64,000 nucleotides of DNA from NCBI GenBank assembly GCA_011634665.1, contig WAEK01000008.1, positions 1,109,501 through 1,173,500 on the forward strand. The letters run 5' to 3'. Under the pieces are notes generated by a model. That model was not told where the DNA came from and ran no database searches. It worked only from the letters and a program-made list of their open reading frames with translations. How positions within the stretch are numbered: the first letter of the stretch is position 1; each line of letters begins with the position of its first letter. Both the position numbers and the translations under genes were made by a program. The DNA comes from Mortierella sp. BCC40632 (taxonomy: Eukaryota > Mortierellomycota > Mortierellomycetes > Mortierellales > Mortierellaceae). Shown in pieces: positions 23,358 through 34,792 of this stretch.

Positions 23358-26300
23358 AAAAGGTCCAGACTCTTGTTTGCTACTCCCTCCTCCGATCTTC
23401 TGGACCATGGGAGAAATATTATTTCCTCTGAAAAGTTTTCTGTCACTTCCAATAAACCGATCGCTATTTCAGATAAAATACATACTTCTCCATCATCATG
23501 TTCGCCTTCCCACAATCATTTACCTCACTCCACCGCCTATGACTATACTCTCCCCTTGCCTACTCAACCTGAGACAGGATTGGACGATAACACCTACCCT
23601 GCATTCAGTTCATCCCCATCATCCTCAATCTCCGAACCCCTGCTCTACCTCAGTTCTATCTAAAAGCAAGATTCGCCGCCTACGTAAAAAGGCATTGGAG
23701 TCTCTACTTTCACAGTGGAGAAGGCAAAGTCGACACTCCTTACATTTATTTGCAATGTTGACGGCCATCCAGCGCGGGTCTCATCGACGGCGGAGCCCAA
23801 GGCAATGTGGTCAGCGAGTCTTTCATCAAAAACATTCAATCCCTACACTTGCATCTCCCCTATCCCTATCATCCTCCCAAATGGCTCCCAATCTTTTTGC
23901 AGCACTCAAATCCAACATCTCCCTACAACGACACCAATACTCCACAACTCTTACCCCTATCGTCTACCCTCTCCACAAATATGACCTTATTCTTGGCAAG
24001 CCTTGGCTTGCTGAGATCAACCCACTCATCAACTGGCGGACAAACAATCTACGGTTCCAACACAACGGCCTCACCATCGATTGGGAATGCACTGGTTTCA
24101 AATCGTCATCTATCTCATCTCGCACTCGGGGACTTCTCCTCACTCACGTACATTTCTTCACTGAGGCAACAGACATCGGAAGCGAGATCTACTTAGCCCT
24201 TATTCGGTCTCTCGATGAGGATAGCACAGATCAAACAAATCACTCTTCCACTCCCTCCTCCACTCCTTCATCCACTCCTTCCTCCACTCCTTCCTCCACT
24301 CCTTCCTCCACTCCTTCCTCTGCCCCCTCCTCCTCTCCTTCCTCTGCCCCTTCCTCCTCTCCCTCTTCTCCTCCCTCCTCCGCTCCTCCCCCAACCCCTC
24401 CCTTACACCCCGACATCCACTCAATTGTTTTTGACGAATTCCCAGACGATTTTCCCCCCCTACCCTCCCATCAGGCCTTCCCCCCCGACCGGGTGATGCT
24501 ATGCGTATCGACACTGACCCAGCGGCAGACCCCCCTTCCGCCCCGTCATTCGACTATCTGTTGCTGAACTTGACGAGCTAAAAGAAACAACTGGACGACC
24601 TACTCTCCAAAAAGTTCATCAAACCAAGCACGTCTCCATATGGTGCCCCTGTTTTATTCGTCAAGAAGGCTGATGGCACTCTCCGAATGTGCGTCGATTA
24701 TCGCGCTCTCAACAGTATCACAAGGAAGAATCGCCACCCGCTGCCCAGAATAGACGAGCTTATTGACAGATTCCGTGGCGCTCGCTACTTTACCAAGCTT
24801 GACCTCATTTCTGGTTACCACCAACAGCGCATCTATGGACCACACACGCACAAGACCGCTTTTCGCTGCAGATACGGTCATTTTGAGTTTAATGTGGTTC
24901 CATTTGGCCTCACAAATGCACCGGCTTCCTTTTCCAATATGATGCTGAAAGTACTCGATCCTGTTCTGGACAAGTGGGTTGTCGTCTACCTCGACGATAT
25001 CTTGATTTATTCAAAACCAAGACCGAGCATCTCCGCCATATTCGAAGTGTCCTTGCCCTCCTCCGAAAACATGGACTGTACGCCAAGCTGAGCAAGTGCT
25101 TTTTCATGAAAGAAGAAACGGAGTTTCTCGGCCATGTAATAACCAAAGATGGCGTTCACACCAATGCTGGGCTTGTTAAAGCGATTCGTGAATGGCCACG
25201 ACCGGAGAAACAACGCGACGTTCAGCAATTTCTTGGTCTTGCGCAATTTTATCACCAATATATCAAGAATTTTGCCGACATCGCACTTCCCCTCACCTCC
25301 CTCCTTGGCCGAAAACCATCAGTTCGTATGGGATGAAAACAGCGAACAAGCATTCCTTAGCCTCAAATCTGCAATCAGCTCCGCTCCAGTCCTACGAATC
25401 TTTGACCCCGATCTGCCGTCCACAGTGGAGACTGATGCCTCTGGATTTGCCATAGGTGCTGTTCTTTTCCAAACAGACGCCGACGGATCATCCAGACCTG
25501 TCGCATTTACATCCCGCAAACTAAACCCAGCTGAACGGAACTACCCTACCCATGAACAGGAACTCCTGGCTGTTGTCCACGCCCTCAAAACATGGCGCTT
25601 TTACTTAGACGGTTCACACTTTATTGTATATACCGATCACGATACGCTGAGACACTTTCCAACCCAGCCCAAACTGACAAGGCGCCAGGCGAGATGGATG
25701 GAACTCCTCCAAGAGTATGATTTCGAGTTCAAGTTCAAGCGGGGAATTGAGAACATCGTACCAGATGCTCTCTCTCGTCGTCCGGACCACCGCGAACCTG
25801 ATAAACTTGAACCAGATCCTGTCCCTATGTCCATCAACTCTTTCAGCCTTCAGACGGATACAAGTTGGAGACAGCACGTTATAGAGGGGTATGCTGATGA
25901 CCCTGGTCTTGCTCCCGTCTATGAGAGGTGTCTTCAAGGCCAATCACCACCACACTACTTTTTGCAGGACGGTCTATTGTATGTCGAGCGCAAGGGTGAC
26001 CTATTACTCTGCGTCCCGAAGTCGTCCACTCTGCGTTTAATCCTACTCCACGAGGTTCATGATGCTGCAATATCAGGCCACTTCGGCTTTGACAAGACAT
26101 ACGCCACCTTACGGCGGTTTGCCTATTGGCCCAAGATGTCAAATGATGTCCGACGGTATGTCGAATCCTGCTCGAGCTGCCAACGTAACAAAGCAGTCCG
26201 CCGCCTTCCAGCTGGACTTCTTCAACCTTTAGCCATTCCAGAACAACGTTGGGACACAGTATCAATGGATTTCGTGGTAAAACTACCACAAACAGCACGC

Positions 26301-27401
26301 AAATTCGATGCAATCACTGTCTTCGTAGACAAATTGTCGAAACAGGTCCATTTTGCTCCTAGTCGGACTACAGATTCAGCAAAGGACGTTGCCAATTGTT
26401 TCTTTGCAAATGTCTTTCGCCTCCATGGGTTGCCCTCCACGATTGTCTCCGACCGGGATAGCAAGTTCACTAGTTCCTTCTGGAAGCGCCTCCACGAGCG
26501 ACTAGGAACGAAGCTTGCCATGTCCTCAGCATTTCATCCGCAGACAGATGGTCAATCCGAGCGAGCCATTCAAACTCTTAAGTCAGTTCTTCGGAGTCTA
26601 GTGAACCACAAACAGGATGACTGGGACCTATACCTCCCTGCTGCAGAATTCGCATACAACAATGCCGTCAATTCATCCACAGGAGTCTCCCCATTTTTTC
26701 TCAATCATGGATTCCATCCACGGGTTCCTGCTTCCCTCCTCGGGCCCCCTGAAGAAGCTTGTCCCACAGACATGGACAAATTTGTTGCCTTGCAGAAGAC
26801 CTCATTATCTCTGGCACAAGACAGCCTTCTCTCGGCTCAGAATCAGCAAATCAAGAATGCTGATGCTCACCGGAGGCCACACTCATTCAAAGTGGGAGAC
26901 CAAGTCTTGCTCAGTACGGAAAACATCACAACTGCGTATGACTCTAGCCGACCAGCTGCATCACTACAGGCTCGATACTTTGGCCCGTTCACACTCCTCG
27001 AACAACGAAGCCCGGTCTCCTTCAAGGTCGAGCTACCCCCTACATTGAAAATACATGACGTATTTCATGTCGACCGTTTTAAACCGTTTGTTCCATCTCC
27101 AGAGTCGCTTGGCCGTCGGACTTCACCTCCTCCAGAACCCGATATCATTGAGGTTAATGAGGAACATGAAGTAGAGGCTATCTTAGCGCACAGGACGACA
27201 CCCAAAACGAAAAAGACAAGTTTTCTTGTCAAATGGGTCGGGTACGATGCTGCTTCAGATGCCACCTGGGAGCCTCTCAAAAATCTTTCACATTGTGAAG
27301 ACACCCTTAGACAGTACTGTAAGGATCACGACCTGCTTCACTTAATGGGGGAAGGTGTCACAGTATCGACCATCAGCACCCACCCCCTTTTAACCTTTTG
27401 A
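23358..27401 (+). pseudogene. Element A Pol (PR-RT-RH-IN-chromodomain), frameshifted
   Basis: The protease region (about 23730-24060) is damaged: the active-site loop is lost to a frameshift, though KYDLILGKPWL survives. A long Ser/Pro/Thr linker follows (about 24240-24400). [26 protein letters not shown], catalytic [11 protein letters not shown]. There are frameshifts near 24560, 25010 and 25310. From about 25310 to the stop the frame is open: RNase H (VETDASGFAIGAVLFQ, YTDHDTLRHF); integrase with an HHCC zinc finger (H-H-C-C in HDAAISGHFGFDK to CSSCQRNK) and D, D, E in DAITVFVDK, VSDRDSKF and TDGQSERA; and a chromodomain near the C-terminus (FLVKWVGYDAASDATWEPL). Confidence 0.9.
24241..24400 (+). 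repeat. Ser/Pro/Thr-coding minisatellite in element A pol
   Basis: Tandem 12-bp units close to CCTCCACTCCTT, drifting to Ala- and Ser-coding variants, encode (SSTP)n then SSAPSSSP. It sits between the protease and RT domains, where E and H have a much shorter linker. Confidence 0.85.
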
Positions 27402-27522
27402 GGTCATGTCCACTCCCACCCCTATAACTTAAAAGGTCCACCTCACTCACATGTATAAATAGTCCCTTCACCTACCACCAATAAAGATCATCTTTTCCTG
27501 CCACTCCCTTCTTTGATAGACA
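27356..27522 (+). repeat. Element A 3' LTR
   Basis: Starts TGTCACAG after a purine tract; carries TATAAATAG and AATAAAG and ends GATAGACA. It abuts the truncated S-family LTR. Confidence 0.88.
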
Positions 27523-27933
27523 TCTGGTCTGCATGCCCCTCAATAGATAGTAGATGAACAAATACTTGAGCAGGCTCTTGTTTGCTCCAGGTCGTTTCTT
27601 CCTTTTGTTTTTGTTCCCTGTTGACTTTGAAAGTAAGATGCGTCCACCCTTCCCCTTTCTTTTGTAGAAGCTTGATTTAGCTTTGTGCTGCCTTCCGCTC
27701 GTTTCATGCCATTGAAGAGCTCCTGGCGACCCGTTGGTAGCATGGCGCTTCTGATGTAAGACTCTTCTCGTTCCGATCCCCCCCCTTCATTCTTTCCTTC
27801 CTTCCTGGCTGTTGTTCCCACCTGAGCAATCCTATGACTCTCATTCATTGGCCCTCGACCAGATGACCGTCCCTTTGCCTTCCTCTCCTTTGAGCATCCC
27901 CCGTGTGTCTTTGGAGCAAGGAGCTACAGCACA
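27523..27933. repeat. Truncated S-family LTR, copy 1
   Basis: About 411 bp nearly identical to the right 410 bp of the solo LTR at 30522-31012, with the same ...ACAGCACA end. The first ~80 bp are missing at the junction with the element A LTR. The long minus-strand open frame across both copies has no protein signature and is not a gene. Confidence 0.8.
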
Positions 27934-27979
27934 GCGGCCTGTTTGTGATTTCTACAGGGCACCGTCATAAAAAAATACC

Positions 27980-28233
27980 CTATCTTTTTGTCCGCCTATT
28001 TCCTTTTCTCTCTTTCTCAAACTCGTCCAATGTCTCTTTGGCATTCTTAAGAGACGTTCTCGTTTCCCAGGTTGCATCGTCCGCAGTGTATCCTTTCCAT
28101 GACACAAGCCATTTCGGAGTGCGTCCAAACATCTTGAAGTCAAGGATCTTATCGACTTCATACTCTTCCTCTCCGTCAACCAGTTCTGGCTCAGGCCTTG
28201 GGGGTGTCCGTTCTCCATACTCCGGTGGTGACT
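27980..28233 (-). pseudogene. Element C Pol, chromodomain end
   Basis: Minus strand from 28233 to the stop at 27980: SPPEYGERTPPRPEPEL, then EEEYEVDKILDF and WLVSWKGYTADDATWE, a chromodomain that targets integration to heterochromatin in related elements. Its first codons join in frame to the YIES end at 35057 once the AGTCA-flanked insert is removed. Confidence 0.85.
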
Positions 28234-28460
28234 TGCAATAGAAAAGGCGATCGTGGAAGTCGGAGTAAGTCTGCTTTATTAAGGATAGTGAGGGAAGGGT
28301 ATTTATACAGGTTGAGGGACTATTTGGGGGCGCGGATAGTGGCGCGCCACTATGTTGTACAGAGGTAGGCGCAGCAATGTGGCTGTCCTATTTCACCTTC
28401 CCTCACTATCCTTAATAAAGCAGACTTACTCCGACTTCCACGATCGCCTTTTCTATTGCA
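28234..28460. repeat. Head-to-head LTR junction (flipped segment)
   Basis: 28234-28395 is a complete 162-bp LTR in minus orientation. 28396-28460 is the last 65 bp of the same LTR in plus orientation, ending at the X primer-binding site. The outer 65 bp on each side are inverted repeats of one another. Turning the 227 bp around gives a part-LTR ending GAAGG followed by a complete plus-strand LTR directly before the PBS, which is what an X insertion into T should look like. Confidence 0.82.
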
Positions 28461-28473
28461 TTGGCAGCAAAGG
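28461..28473 (+). other. Element X primer-binding site
   Basis: TTGGCAGCAAAGG directly follows the LTR end TTGCA; TGGCAGCAAAGG would pair with a tRNA ending CCTTTGCTGCCA. Confidence 0.75.
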
Positions 28474-28585
28474 TTTCCTCGACTCCACCGACCCAGACTC
28501 CCCGCACCCCCAAGATTATTCCCCTCAGACACTTTGACCCCCTGATTTTTTTTTTCTCCCTGCCTTCCACTTCCATTGATTCCTT

Positions 28586-29569
28586 ATGTCGACCATCGAT
28601 CAACTCATTGATGGCCTCGCCGGCCTTAACCTATCCTCAGAGGAAGGACGCAACCAGGCCCATCTTCGTCTCCTCAATCTCGTTCAGTCCTCCGCCGCTA
28701 CATCTGCTGCCGCCTCCGCTGCCGCTACTGTTACCGCCGCCGCCGTAAAGGCCCCTGTCCCGACAAGATTCAAGGGAGGAAGGGATGCTCTTCTTGCAAG
28801 CGCTTTTATAACTCAAGTCGATCGATTTGGAAAAAGCATGGGTGTTCCTGATAACAGTCTTACCGAGATAGCCATCAACTATCTTGATGGCCCCGCAGTT
28901 CGTTGGTGTGAACTATCAAAAATAACCAATGACACCACTTGGGTCGAGTTTAAAAAGCAATTTACTTCCGAATTTTGACCAACCGATCATGAACGCTTAG
29001 TCCTTACTCAACTCCGAGAACTCAGACAGCCAGAAGGTGAAGAAGTTACGAAGTACACCAACAAGTTCCGAGATTTGGCTGCCCAGCTCGACTCTCCCTC
29101 TGAAGACATGCTCCGAGAGTACTACATCACGGGCCTTGCCAAAGACACCCAAGTTCAAGTGGAGATCTCAAACCAATCTACATGGACTGAAGCAATCAAG
29201 GTTGCCGAACGAGTGGACCGCATCCTCCAAAGAGCGGCCAAACAAAAGAAACAGCCCTTCGTCCCTGTGAATCGCCCAAGCAGCAACGTCGAGTCCCTGC
29301 CCCCTACCGAGCCTATGGAAGTAGACAACATTCGACTTATCGCCAAGGCCGTAGCCCAATATCTCGGCAAGTCAACTGAAGTAAATGCCGTGCAGCAGAA
29401 CCTTACCAAGCTTACCGATACCGAACGAGAAAAGCTTAGACGAATTGGTGCATGCTTTCGTTGCCGCCGTGTCGGCCATCGAGCCAGCGAGTGCCGCGCC
29501 CGCACTATCAATAGCATCGAGACTAGTACTTCCCCCACCACCGACACCGCCGAGCAGGGAAAAGTCTAA
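28586..29569 (+). pseudogene. Element X Gag with one in-frame TGA
   Basis: ATG at 28586 and a single frame to 29569, broken only by TGA at 28976-28978 (FTSEF*PTDHERL), explained by a single C-to-T change of CGA. It has a capsid region with QLIDGLAGLN at the start, an Ala-rich tract, RELRQPEGEEVTKYTNKFRD, and a zinc knuckle CFRCRRVGHRASEC near the end. Confidence 0.85.
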
Positions 29570-29691
29570 GGCGACCTGCGATCCAGACCAGCTTCGCCAA
29601 ACTCCCTATTGCCCGTCCCCTGGAGACACAGGGCATTTCACAAAGCTCTCTGAATAAAGTTGTTTTTTCTCATCCCATTCAGAAGCAAAAA

Positions 29692-30521
29692 GTGAGCTTA
29701 CCCTGCGCGACACCCCCTCAAACAAACACCCCTCCTCCACCCTCTCTGTTCCCATCATCTCATCGTACCATTTCATGTCCTCCTTCACCCTCTATCCTTC
29801 CCCCTGCCTTCCCAGAAACCCTCGCTTCAACGCATCCACCAACCAAGAAACAACCTAGGCAACTCAAGCTGCACACATTCGCTACAAAATACAAGAATGA
29901 GCGCACTCTGTTGACCTTTATTTGCGCCGTGAACGGTCGTCCAGCCAAGATCCTCATTGATGGTGGAGCTGAAGGGGATGTAATCAGCTCTTACTTTTGC
30001 AAAGCGAACAACGTCTCACTCCAAGAAGGTGTTTCCATCCCTGTTGTATTGCCAAATGGTTCACGGACTCTTTGCAACTCCACTGCTTCGATCACAGTCG
30101 AACGAGGTGACTATAAAGAATGCCTTTCAGCCCTGGTATACCCTCTCGACAAATATGATCTTATTTTGGGAAAACCGTGGTTGACTCGCATCAATCCTCG
30201 TGTCAACTGGCAATCGAATGACCTTCACTTTGAACACAATGGCTCTGCTATTCATTGGACATGCCGTGGCTTCCAATCTAGTCGATCCGATATTCTACTA
30301 TCTGCTATCCGTTTCGCCACCGTTATTGCATCTGATCCTGAATGCTCTATCTTCATGGTCAAGGTCCGCACCGATCCACCTAAACCACCGCCCTCACCAC
30401 TTCAAGAACCAGTCAGAAAAATTGTAGAAGATGAATATCCTGACGTGTTCCCATTGGAATTGCCAGACGGACTCCCGCCCGATAGAGAAGACAGCATGCG
30501 AATTGAAATTGACCCACACGC
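29692..30521 (+). pseudogene. Element X Pol, protease part
   Basis: Retropepsin-like segment: LTFICAVNGRPAKILIDGGA with EGDVIS following, LPNGSRTL, and KYDLILGKPWL. The catalytic loop reads DGG where retropepsins usually have D(T/S)G. The frame ends in the solo LTR at 30522, which splits ...DPHA from DPPVRPVIRLS. Confidence 0.85.
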
Positions 30522-31012
30522 TGTCGTGTAGTAACTGACACTGGTCGCAGTAGTTACGATTTTAGCCCTTTCCAAGAGGTGGACAACTTGGGGCTGCGGA
30601 GCCATCTGGTCTGCATGCCCCTCAATAGATCGTAGATGAATAAATAGTTGAGCAGGCTCTTGTTTGCTCCTGGTCGTTTCTTCCTTTTGTTGTTGTTCCT
30701 TGTTGACTTTGAAAGTAAGATGCGTCCACCCTTCCCCCTTCTTTTGTAGAAGCTTGATTTAGCTTTGTGCTGCCTTCCGCTCGTTTCATGCCATTGAAGA
30801 GCTCCTGGCGACCCGTTGGTAGCATGGCGCTTTTGATGTAAGACTCTTCTCGTTTCGTCCCCCCTTCATTCTTTCCTTCCTTCCTGGCTGTTGTTCCCAC
30901 CTGAGCAATCCTATGACTCTCATTCATTGGCCCTCGACCAGATGACCGTCCCTTTGCCTTCCTCTCCTTTGAGCATCCCCCGTGTGTCTTTGGAGCAAGG
31001 AGCTACAGCACA
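30522..31012. mobile_element. Solo LTR, S family (491 bp), TSD ACGC
   Basis: Starts TGTCGTGTAG and ends ACAGCACA, so TG...CA. It is flanked by ACGC at 30518-30521 and 31013-31016, and removing it rejoins the X protease to its RT. A second, truncated copy is at 27523-27933. Its orientation is undecided. Confidence 0.85.
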
Positions 31013-31738
31013 ACGCCGATCCTCCTGTGAGACCAGTTATACGTCTCTCTATCGCTGAACTTGATGAGCTCCGGAAACAATTGGGGGTGCTACTGAAAAA
31101 AGGATTCATCTCACCAAGTACATCGCCATTTGGAGCACCAGTACTTTTTGTCAAGAAAAAAAGAAGGCGATCTCCGGATGTGTGTCGACTACCGCGGGCT
31201 GAACAGGATCACGAAAAGAACAGGCACCCACTACCCAGAATTGATGAACTAATTGACCGATTTCGAACTGCTCGTTGTTTCACAAAGCTAGACTTAATGT
31301 CTGGATACCACCAGATGCCTATCCATCCAGATGACAGACACAAGACTGCATTTAGAACAAGATATGGCCACTACGAATTTAATGTCGTACCCTTTGGTCT
31401 CACGAATGCCCCTGCCGCCTTCTCAGCCATGATGCGTAAAGCATTAGAGCCATTGCTGGATGTGTGCTTAGTCGTTTATTTGGATGACATCCTGATATAC
31501 TCGGACAACGAAGAACAACACTTGGATCACTTGCGACAAGTCTTGGAACTCCTCCCGCAAAAACAAGCTCTATGCCAAGCGTTCGAAGTGTTCATTCATG
31601 CAGGAAGAGACAGAGTTCCTTGGCCATGTCATTTCAAAGGATGGGTTAAAGACCAACGCTGGCCTCGTCAAAGCTATCCGAGAATGGCCAACCCCGACTA
31701 GCCAACACCATGTGATGCAGTTTTTGGGTCTTGCCCAG
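31013..31738 (+). pseudogene. Element X Pol, reverse transcriptase part
   Basis: [83 protein letters not shown]. Frameshifts near 31160 and 31555. It breaks at the L692 solo LTR within the FLGLAQFYHQY segment. Confidence 0.88.
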
Positions 31739-32430
31739 TGCAAAATAGTGCCTAAATTATCATGACTCTAATCAATATCTGTTCTTCTCTATAATAGACC
31801 TCAGAGACGCAAGCAGGATGGACTAACTTACGAGAACAGGAAAAAAATAGATAACTTCAGGACGAAGGAAGTTGCCCAGAAATAAGAAAGGAGGTCTGGT
31901 ATTCTTTCTAACTAATAAGAGAACAGTAGAATAGGAGTGGCTATCAATAAATGGGATCTTGTGGTCATAATCCTTTGCGGATCAAACTGGAATGGGTCCG
32001 TGAAGTCCATGCATCGTGGCCGGGAGGACAATGAGCCAAACGATGGTCCATAGACCATTGTTTGGGAGCCTTTCTTGAATGCAATCACCTCCAAACCGAG
32101 TCTCATACGTACCAAGATGCAGTCGTTACTTCGATCTGTTAACTATCTCCTGCCGTCACGCTGGTGAGGAATCGAGGAGAGGTATGATGAGATCTGTTCA
32201 GGACATATGCGAGAAAATAGGCCTTAGTATGAGAGAGTTTGGAGGGGGAGCATGGTTCCTGTAGAAGTTCGGAGACTTGCTGGTACCTGAAAAAAAGAGC
32301 ACGCTGGAAGCGAAGTGCAAATGTATTCGGAAGAAAGAAGCTGCCCTTTATTTAGTGGGGGGGGTGGGGTCCTTATATAGCCCCCACGGGCCACCACCGG
32401 AAGACACCTAATCGCGTTTACTACACCACA
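31739..32430 (-). mobile_element. Solo LTR, 692-bp family, TSD CCAG
   Basis: TG...CA ends, flanked by CCAG at 31735-31738 and 32431-32434. On the minus strand it has a TATATAAGG promoter box and AATAAAG, so it lies in reverse. The diverged copy is at 17216-17995. Removing it restores FLGLAQFYHQYIDHFADI in X. Confidence 0.87.
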
Positions 32431-34010
32431 CCAGTTTTACCACCAGTATATTGACCACTTTGCTGATATCGCCCTCCCTCTTACTGCTCTGCTAGGTTCA
32501 ACTGCGAGGTTTGAATGGAACAAAGAACAACAGGCAGCGTTTGATTCTCTGAAACGTGCTGTCACCAGCGCCCCTGTCCTCCGTATTTTTGATCCTGCTT
32601 TTGCCACCGCTGTTGAAGCAGACGCCTCTGGTTTCGCAGTTGGCGCTGTTTTATTTCAGACAGATCACCACGGCACATCAAGACCAGTCGCCTTCACCTC
32701 GCGAAAGTTGAACCCAGCAGAGAGGAACTACCCTACACACGAGCAAGAAATGCTGGCTGTCGTGCACGCCCTAAAAACATGGAGGTACTATCTGGACGGC
32801 TCTCATTTTATTGTGTACACGGACCACGCAACACTGCAACATTTTCCTACCCAGCCAAACCTTACTCGACGGCAAGCACGATGGATGGAACTACTGCAAG
32901 AATATGACTTTACCTTCAAATACAAAGCCGGCAAAGACAACATTGTCCCTGATGCTCTCTCCAGGTGACCTGATCACAAGGAACAAGACACTACCCAGAT
33001 CAACTCCATGAAGACCAGAGCAGTACAGCTTGACCCAGGTTTACGGCAGCGCCTGATAGAGAGTTATCCCACAGACCCTGCTCTTGGGTCACTCTATGAA
33101 AGCTGCCGGGAGGGAAGTCCAAACAAACGTTATTTTATCTTTGATGACCTGCTTTGGATCAACCATGATGAAAAGATCTTGCTCTGCATACCGAAAGGAG
33201 CTAACATCCAAGCCGATCTACTCCATGACGCTCATGACGCACCTCTTTCAGGACACCTTGGGTTCGACAAGACGTATGACCTATTGCGAAGATCATTCTA
33301 CTGGCCCCGAATGGCAAGAGACGCCAAACGTTATGTGACCTCCTGTGACGCCTGCCAACGGAATAAGCCCTCGCTCAAAGCTCCTGCTGGACTGTTTACG
33401 CCTCTAGCAATCCCTAGCCAAAAATGGGACACTGTCTCGATGGACTTTATTGTCAAACTCCCTAAAACGGCTCGGGGTTTCGATGCGATTACTGTCTTTG
33501 TGGATAAACTTTCCAAGCAAGTCCACTTCTGTCCCTCGAAAACCACAGACACCGCCGCCGACGTCGCTCGAATATTTTTCAATGAAGTCTTCCGGCACCA
33601 TGGTATGCCCAAGAATATTGTCTCCGACAGGGACTCCAGATTCACGGGCAAGTTTTTGGACAGCCCTTATGAAGTTGATGGGCACCAAACTCAACATGTC
33701 AACGGCGTTCCACCCACAGTCAGATGGGCAAACAGAAAGGGCCAACCGTACCTTGGAGGAGATGCTGCGACCACTTGTCTCATACGAACAGAATGATTGG
33801 GACCTCTTCCTTCCTGCCGTGGAGTTTGCATACAATAATTCAAAGAACGCCTCCACTGGATACTCACCATTCTTTCTGAACTATGGTCACAACCCACACG
33901 TCCCTTCTTCTCTTGTGACCCCTCCGTCCTCTGATGTCCCAGCAGTGGATGATTTTGTTGCAAGACAGTCCTCTTTCCTTTCAAGAGCAAAAGATGCCAT
34001 CCTGGAGGCT
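32431..34010 (+). pseudogene. Element X Pol, RNase H and integrase
   Basis: RNase H: VEADASGFAVGAVLFQ, ERNYPTHEQEMLAVVHALKT, YTDHATLQHF. Integrase: HDAPLSGHLGFDKTYDLLRR to CDACQRNK (HHCC), DAITVFVDKLSK, IVSDRDSRFTGKF, then TERANRTLEEML. A TGA ends the RNase H frame at about 32968 and a frameshift lies near 33650. The segment ends in AGGCT at the next solo LTR. Confidence 0.88.
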
Positions 34011-34267
34011 TGTAACAAGGCAAGAGGAATAGGGAAGGAGAAGAACAAAGACAGGGACTAGGACAAAGGCTAGGGACAAGAGGTGAGTTACTAACTGCTG
34101 TTTATTCGAGGGAGGGAAGAGGGAATAAATACTACGGAGATGACTATCAGGCTAGCTATTTTCTGTGGTATGTCAGGTCAGACAGGGAGGCATTCCTTGT
34201 TCGCTGTGGACCTGACAACATATCCCAAGCATCTCAAAGACGCGACAAGCAAGTGTACTCTTTGACA
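34011..34267. mobile_element. Solo LTR, 257 bp, perfect TSD AGGCT
   Basis: Starts TGTAACAAGG and ends TTTGACA. It is flanked by AGGCT at 34006-34010 and 34268-34272. Removing it restores an open reading through ILEAQGRQKKHAD in X. AATAAA on the minus strand suggests reverse orientation. No full element of this family is in the window. Confidence 0.9.
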
Positions 34268-34767
34268 AGGCTCAAGGGCGACAAAAGAAACATGCAGACC
34301 AATCGCGCCGTCCAGCAACCTTCGAAGTAGGAGACATGGTCATGCTCAAAAGTGAACATGTCCGATTGGCAGCCCACTCCAACAGGCCCTCAAGAAAGTT
34401 GGGACCCGTCAATGCTGGACCCTTCAAGATCATCGAGAAAGTGCATGAAAATGCATACAAGTTGGAATTGCCTCCTCAGATGAAGCTACACCCTGTCTTC
34501 AACGCTGACTTGCTGATCCAACATCAAGAGTCTCCAGAAGAATTCAGTGATAGAGTGCCAGCAGGGCCCCCACCTGAAATCATTGAAGGAGAAGAAGAGT
34601 ACGAGATTGAAAAGATCTTGGATGTCAAGAAGGCTGGACGAGGATTCAAGTACCTTGTGTTATGGAAAGGCTACCCCCATGAAGAAGCACAATGGATATC
34701 AAAAACAGCTCTCAAGAATGCACCAGAAGTACTCGCCGAGTTTGAAGCCCAACGGAAAACGACTTAG
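34268..34767 (+). pseudogene. Element X Pol, integrase end and chromodomain
   Basis: FEVGDMVMLKSEHVRL, GPFKIIEKVHENAYKLELP and HPVFNADLL (integrase C-terminal GPY/F-like module), then EEEYEIEKILDVKKAGRGFK and YLVLWKGYPHEEAQW, a chromodomain. Stop at 34765-34767, 25 bp before the 3' LTR. Confidence 0.88.
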
Positions 34768-34792
34768 ATATTTTTTTTCAAAACGGGGAGGA

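Larger units (their letters stand above)
21904..27522 (+). mobile_element. Element A: Ty3/gypsy chromovirus
   Basis: Full-length LTR retrotransposon with LTRs at 21904-22068 and 27356-27522. The primer-binding site TGGTAGCAAAGG is at 22069-22080, gag at 22335 and pol to 27401. A purine tract AATGGGGGAAGG precedes the 3' LTR. Domain order gag, PR, RT, RH, IN, chromodomain is that of chromoviruses. No matching target duplication is visible (left flank TTGTT; right flank is another LTR), so one side has been rearranged. Confidence 0.93.

Noticed and set aside
24200..24514. Arg/Glu-rich minus-strand frame
   Set aside because: Antisense of the Ser/Pro minisatellite of element A.
27540..27848. 102-codon minus-strand frame, repeated at 30622-30927
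   Set aside because: It lies inside the S-family LTR in both copies; conserved only because the LTR is repeated.
28340..28355. GTGGCGCGCCAC palindrome as a regulatory operator
   Set aside because: It is an internal part of every 162-bp LTR copy, so its recurrence follows from repeat copying.
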